A stretch of DNA of 7,682 nt, taken from NCBI GenBank assembly GCA_946413885.1, contig CAMKMK010000111.1, positions 1 to 7,682 on the forward strand, read 5' to 3'. This document shows positions 6,382 to 7,682 of this stretch, piece after piece. Position numbers and translations under genes: made by a program. The notes beneath the pieces are model-generated. The model did no database searches and had not been told where the DNA came from. It worked only from the letters and a program-made list of their open reading frames with translations. The DNA comes from an uncultured Prevotellaceae bacterium (GTDB taxonomy: Bacteria > Bacteroidota > Bacteroidia > Bacteroidales > Bacteroidaceae). Position 1 is the stretch's first letter. Each line of letters opens with the position of its first letter.

Positions 6382-7575
6382 TTATGAAACTTTAAATCCT
6401 TTTTCTGTTAATGCGTTTCTTATTTCCTCGATGTGTTCCTGATTGCGGGTCTCTGCCTTGATTCTCAACTGGCAGGCCGTGACACGAGCGCTGTCATCGT
6501 TTCGCTCATGATGCACGCTGATCACGTTGCCGCCCAATTCAGCGATAGCTGTGCTGACACCCACGAGTTGCCCAGGCTTGTCTTCCAACTCCACCACAAA
6601 GGTACAGGTGCGGCCACTCTTAGCCAAACCACGATTGATGACACGACTCAGGATCGTCACGTCGATATTTCCTCCGCTGACAATGCAGATGGTCTTCTTT
6701 CCTGCAATGGGAATCTTATCGAACATGGCGGCTGCCACGCTGACAGCCCCTGCTCCCTCTGCCACCATCTTATGCTGCTCGATGAGAGTCAATATGGCAG
6801 CACAAATCTCATCCTCGCTGACCGTTACAATGCCATCCAGGTACTTCATGCAGGTGTCGTAGGTAAGCTCACCTGGCTCCTTCACAGCAATGCCGTCAGC
6901 AATGGTATTCACGCTGGCAAGATGCAGAATCTTATGATCCACCATGCTCTGATACATACTGGGCGCACCAGCCGCCTGAACACCATAAACCTGTACCTTG
7001 GGATTGAGCTGCTTGATGGCATACGCCACACCACTTGCCAAGCCGCCACCTCCAATGGGGACGATGACAACCTCCACGTCAGGCAACTGGTCAAGAAGTT
7101 CCAATCCGATGGTTCCCTGACCTGCTATAACATTCTCGTCATCAAAGGGATGAACGAACGTATAGCCTTCATCGTCGCGAAGTTGAATGGCTTTCTGGTA
7201 GGCATCATCATAGACGCCAGGCACCAAGCAGATGTCAGCTCCATAACGACGTGTTGCCTCCACCTTGCTGATAGGGGCTCCGTCAGGCAAGCAGATGAGA
7301 CTGGGGATATGATTATACCTTGCTCCCAAAGCCACGCCCTGCGCATGATTGCCTGCGGAACAAGCAATCACACCACGAGCCTTCTCCTCATCCGTCAACT
7401 GGGAAATCTTGTAACAAGCGCCACGCACTTTGAAAGACCCTGTCAACTGGAGATTCTCTGGCTTGAGATAAATATCCGATTCAGGATTGAGACGAGGTGC
7501 CTGCACCAAATCTGTGCGTCGAATGACACGACTCAGCACATACCTCGCCTTGTAGAAATTATCTAAGTTGAGCAT
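6382..7575 (-). CDS. ilvA: Threonine ammonia-lyase (threonine dehydratase), medium form with one ACT domain
   Basis: This PLP-dependent enzyme deaminates L-threonine to 2-oxobutanoate, the first step towards isoleucine, and can also act on serine. The catalytic domain (about 1-320) shows the fold-type II signature: PLP lysine K49 in TGSFKVRGA (45-53), SAGNHAQG (73-80) that embraces the cofactor ring, the glycine loop GGGG (175-178) for the PLP phosphate, and SGGNID (300-305) near the pyridine nitrogen. Residues ~326-397 form one ACT-type regulatory domain (FVVELEDKPGQLVGV). With 397 residues it matches the medium form of the family rather than E. coli IlvA (514 residues, two ACT-like modules); such forms may be biosynthetic or catabolic. 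The ATG at 7575-7573 is preceded by a purine run (GGAAGAGG) that abuts the codon, too close for a normal Shine-Dalgarno. It starts 26 nt after the upstream partial gene and ends 3 nt before ridA, which detoxifies its product. Confidence 0.95.
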   Translation of the reverse strand: MLNLDNFYKARYVLSRVIRRTDLVQAPRLNPESDIYLKPENLQLTGSFKVRGACYKISQLTDEEKARGVIACSAGNHAQGVALGARYNHIPSLICLPDGAPISKVEATRRYGADICLVPGVYDDAYQKAIQLRDDEGYTFVHPFDDENVIAGQGTIGLELLDQLPDVEVVIVPIGGGGLASGVAYAIKQLNPKVQVYGVQAAGAPSMYQSMVDHKILHLASVNTIADGIAVKEPGELTYDTCMKYLDGIVTVSEDEICAAILTLIEQHKMVAEGAGAVSVAAAMFDKIPIAGKKTICIVSGGNIDVTILSRVINRGLAKSGRTCTFVVELEDKPGQLVGVSTAIAELGGNVISVHHERNDDSARVTACQLRIKAETRNQEHIEEIRNALTEKGFKVS

Positions 7576-7601
7576 CCTCTTCCACGCGTTTTGAAGTTGC
7601 C

Positions 7602-7682
7602 TTACTCCTTAACAGGTATCTCCTTCAGCAAAGCCTTCAGGAACACCCAGAACTTGGCGACTGAAGGGATGTTGCAACGCTC
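7602..7682 (-). CDS. 3' end of an unidentified gene (partial, 26 codons)
   Basis: The minus frame ending in TAA at 7604-7602 stays open to the window edge and encodes ERCNIPSVAKFW followed by VFLKALLKEIPVKE. The composition (an amphipathic Leu/Lys helix ending in charged residues) looks like a real protein C-terminus. I do not recognise the family. Its stop codon is 26 nt from the ilvA start on the same strand, which suggests it belongs to the same transcription unit. A second minus frame is open for 23 codons to a stop near 7611, so the choice of frame is probable rather than certain. Confidence 0.5.
   Translation of the reverse strand, partial: ERCNIPSVAKFWVFLKALLKEIPVKE

Noticed and set aside
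6433..7566. 377-codon plus-strand open frame antisense to nearly all of ilvA
   Set aside because: Its protein has no recognisable domain, while the opposite strand encodes a complete threonine ammonia-lyase with all catalytic motifs. It is a codon-bias shadow.

Overview
The window looks like chromosomal DNA from a member of the Bacteroidota, most likely order Bacteroidales (Prevotella or a relative). The evidence is a very large secreted alpha-2-macroglobulin-like protein that carries pieces resembling the soluble modules of SusC/TonB-dependent receptors, together with start codons that lack a strong Shine-Dalgarno sequence. The assignment comes from gene style only and cannot be fixed to a species from this sequence.

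Layout. Every supported gene is on the minus strand, so transcription runs from right to left. At the right edge is the last 26 codons of an unidentified gene (7602-7682). It is followed closely by a medium-length threonine ammonia-lyase, ilvA (6382-7575), and, 3 nt further on, by ridA (6004-6378). IlvA releases reactive enamine/imine intermediates from threonine or serine and RidA hydrolyses them, so the pair makes sense as one metabolic operon. A strong intrinsic terminator (5921-5956) follows ridA. Only 31 nt beyond the end of its U-rich core is the start codon of the 1838-residue alpha-2-macroglobulin-like protein (373-5889), which fills about 72 % of the window.

The macroglobulin has a signal peptide, an N-terminal helical region, a series of MG-type beta domains (including a clear MG2 motif), a bait-region-type domain, the MG7/A2M core, an alpha/alpha-toroid (TED-like) domain and a C-terminal beta domain. 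Two points stand out. The thioester Cys-x-Glu-Gln site appears to be replaced by Asp-Val-Leu-Ser. A segment resembling the TonB-receptor plug sits where vertebrate A2M carries its bait region.

The left 372 bases have no supported gene but are highly structured. A 44-bp perfect AT-only-but-two-bases palindrome (107-150) is enclosed, almost exactly concentrically, by 20-bp perfect inverted arms made of an 8-bp tandem repeat (42-61 and 195-214). Next to this is a tract in which seven GGG/CCC triplets fall in exact 9-nt register (246-302). This region, together with the plug-like insertion in the macroglobulin, is the most unusual part of the window.
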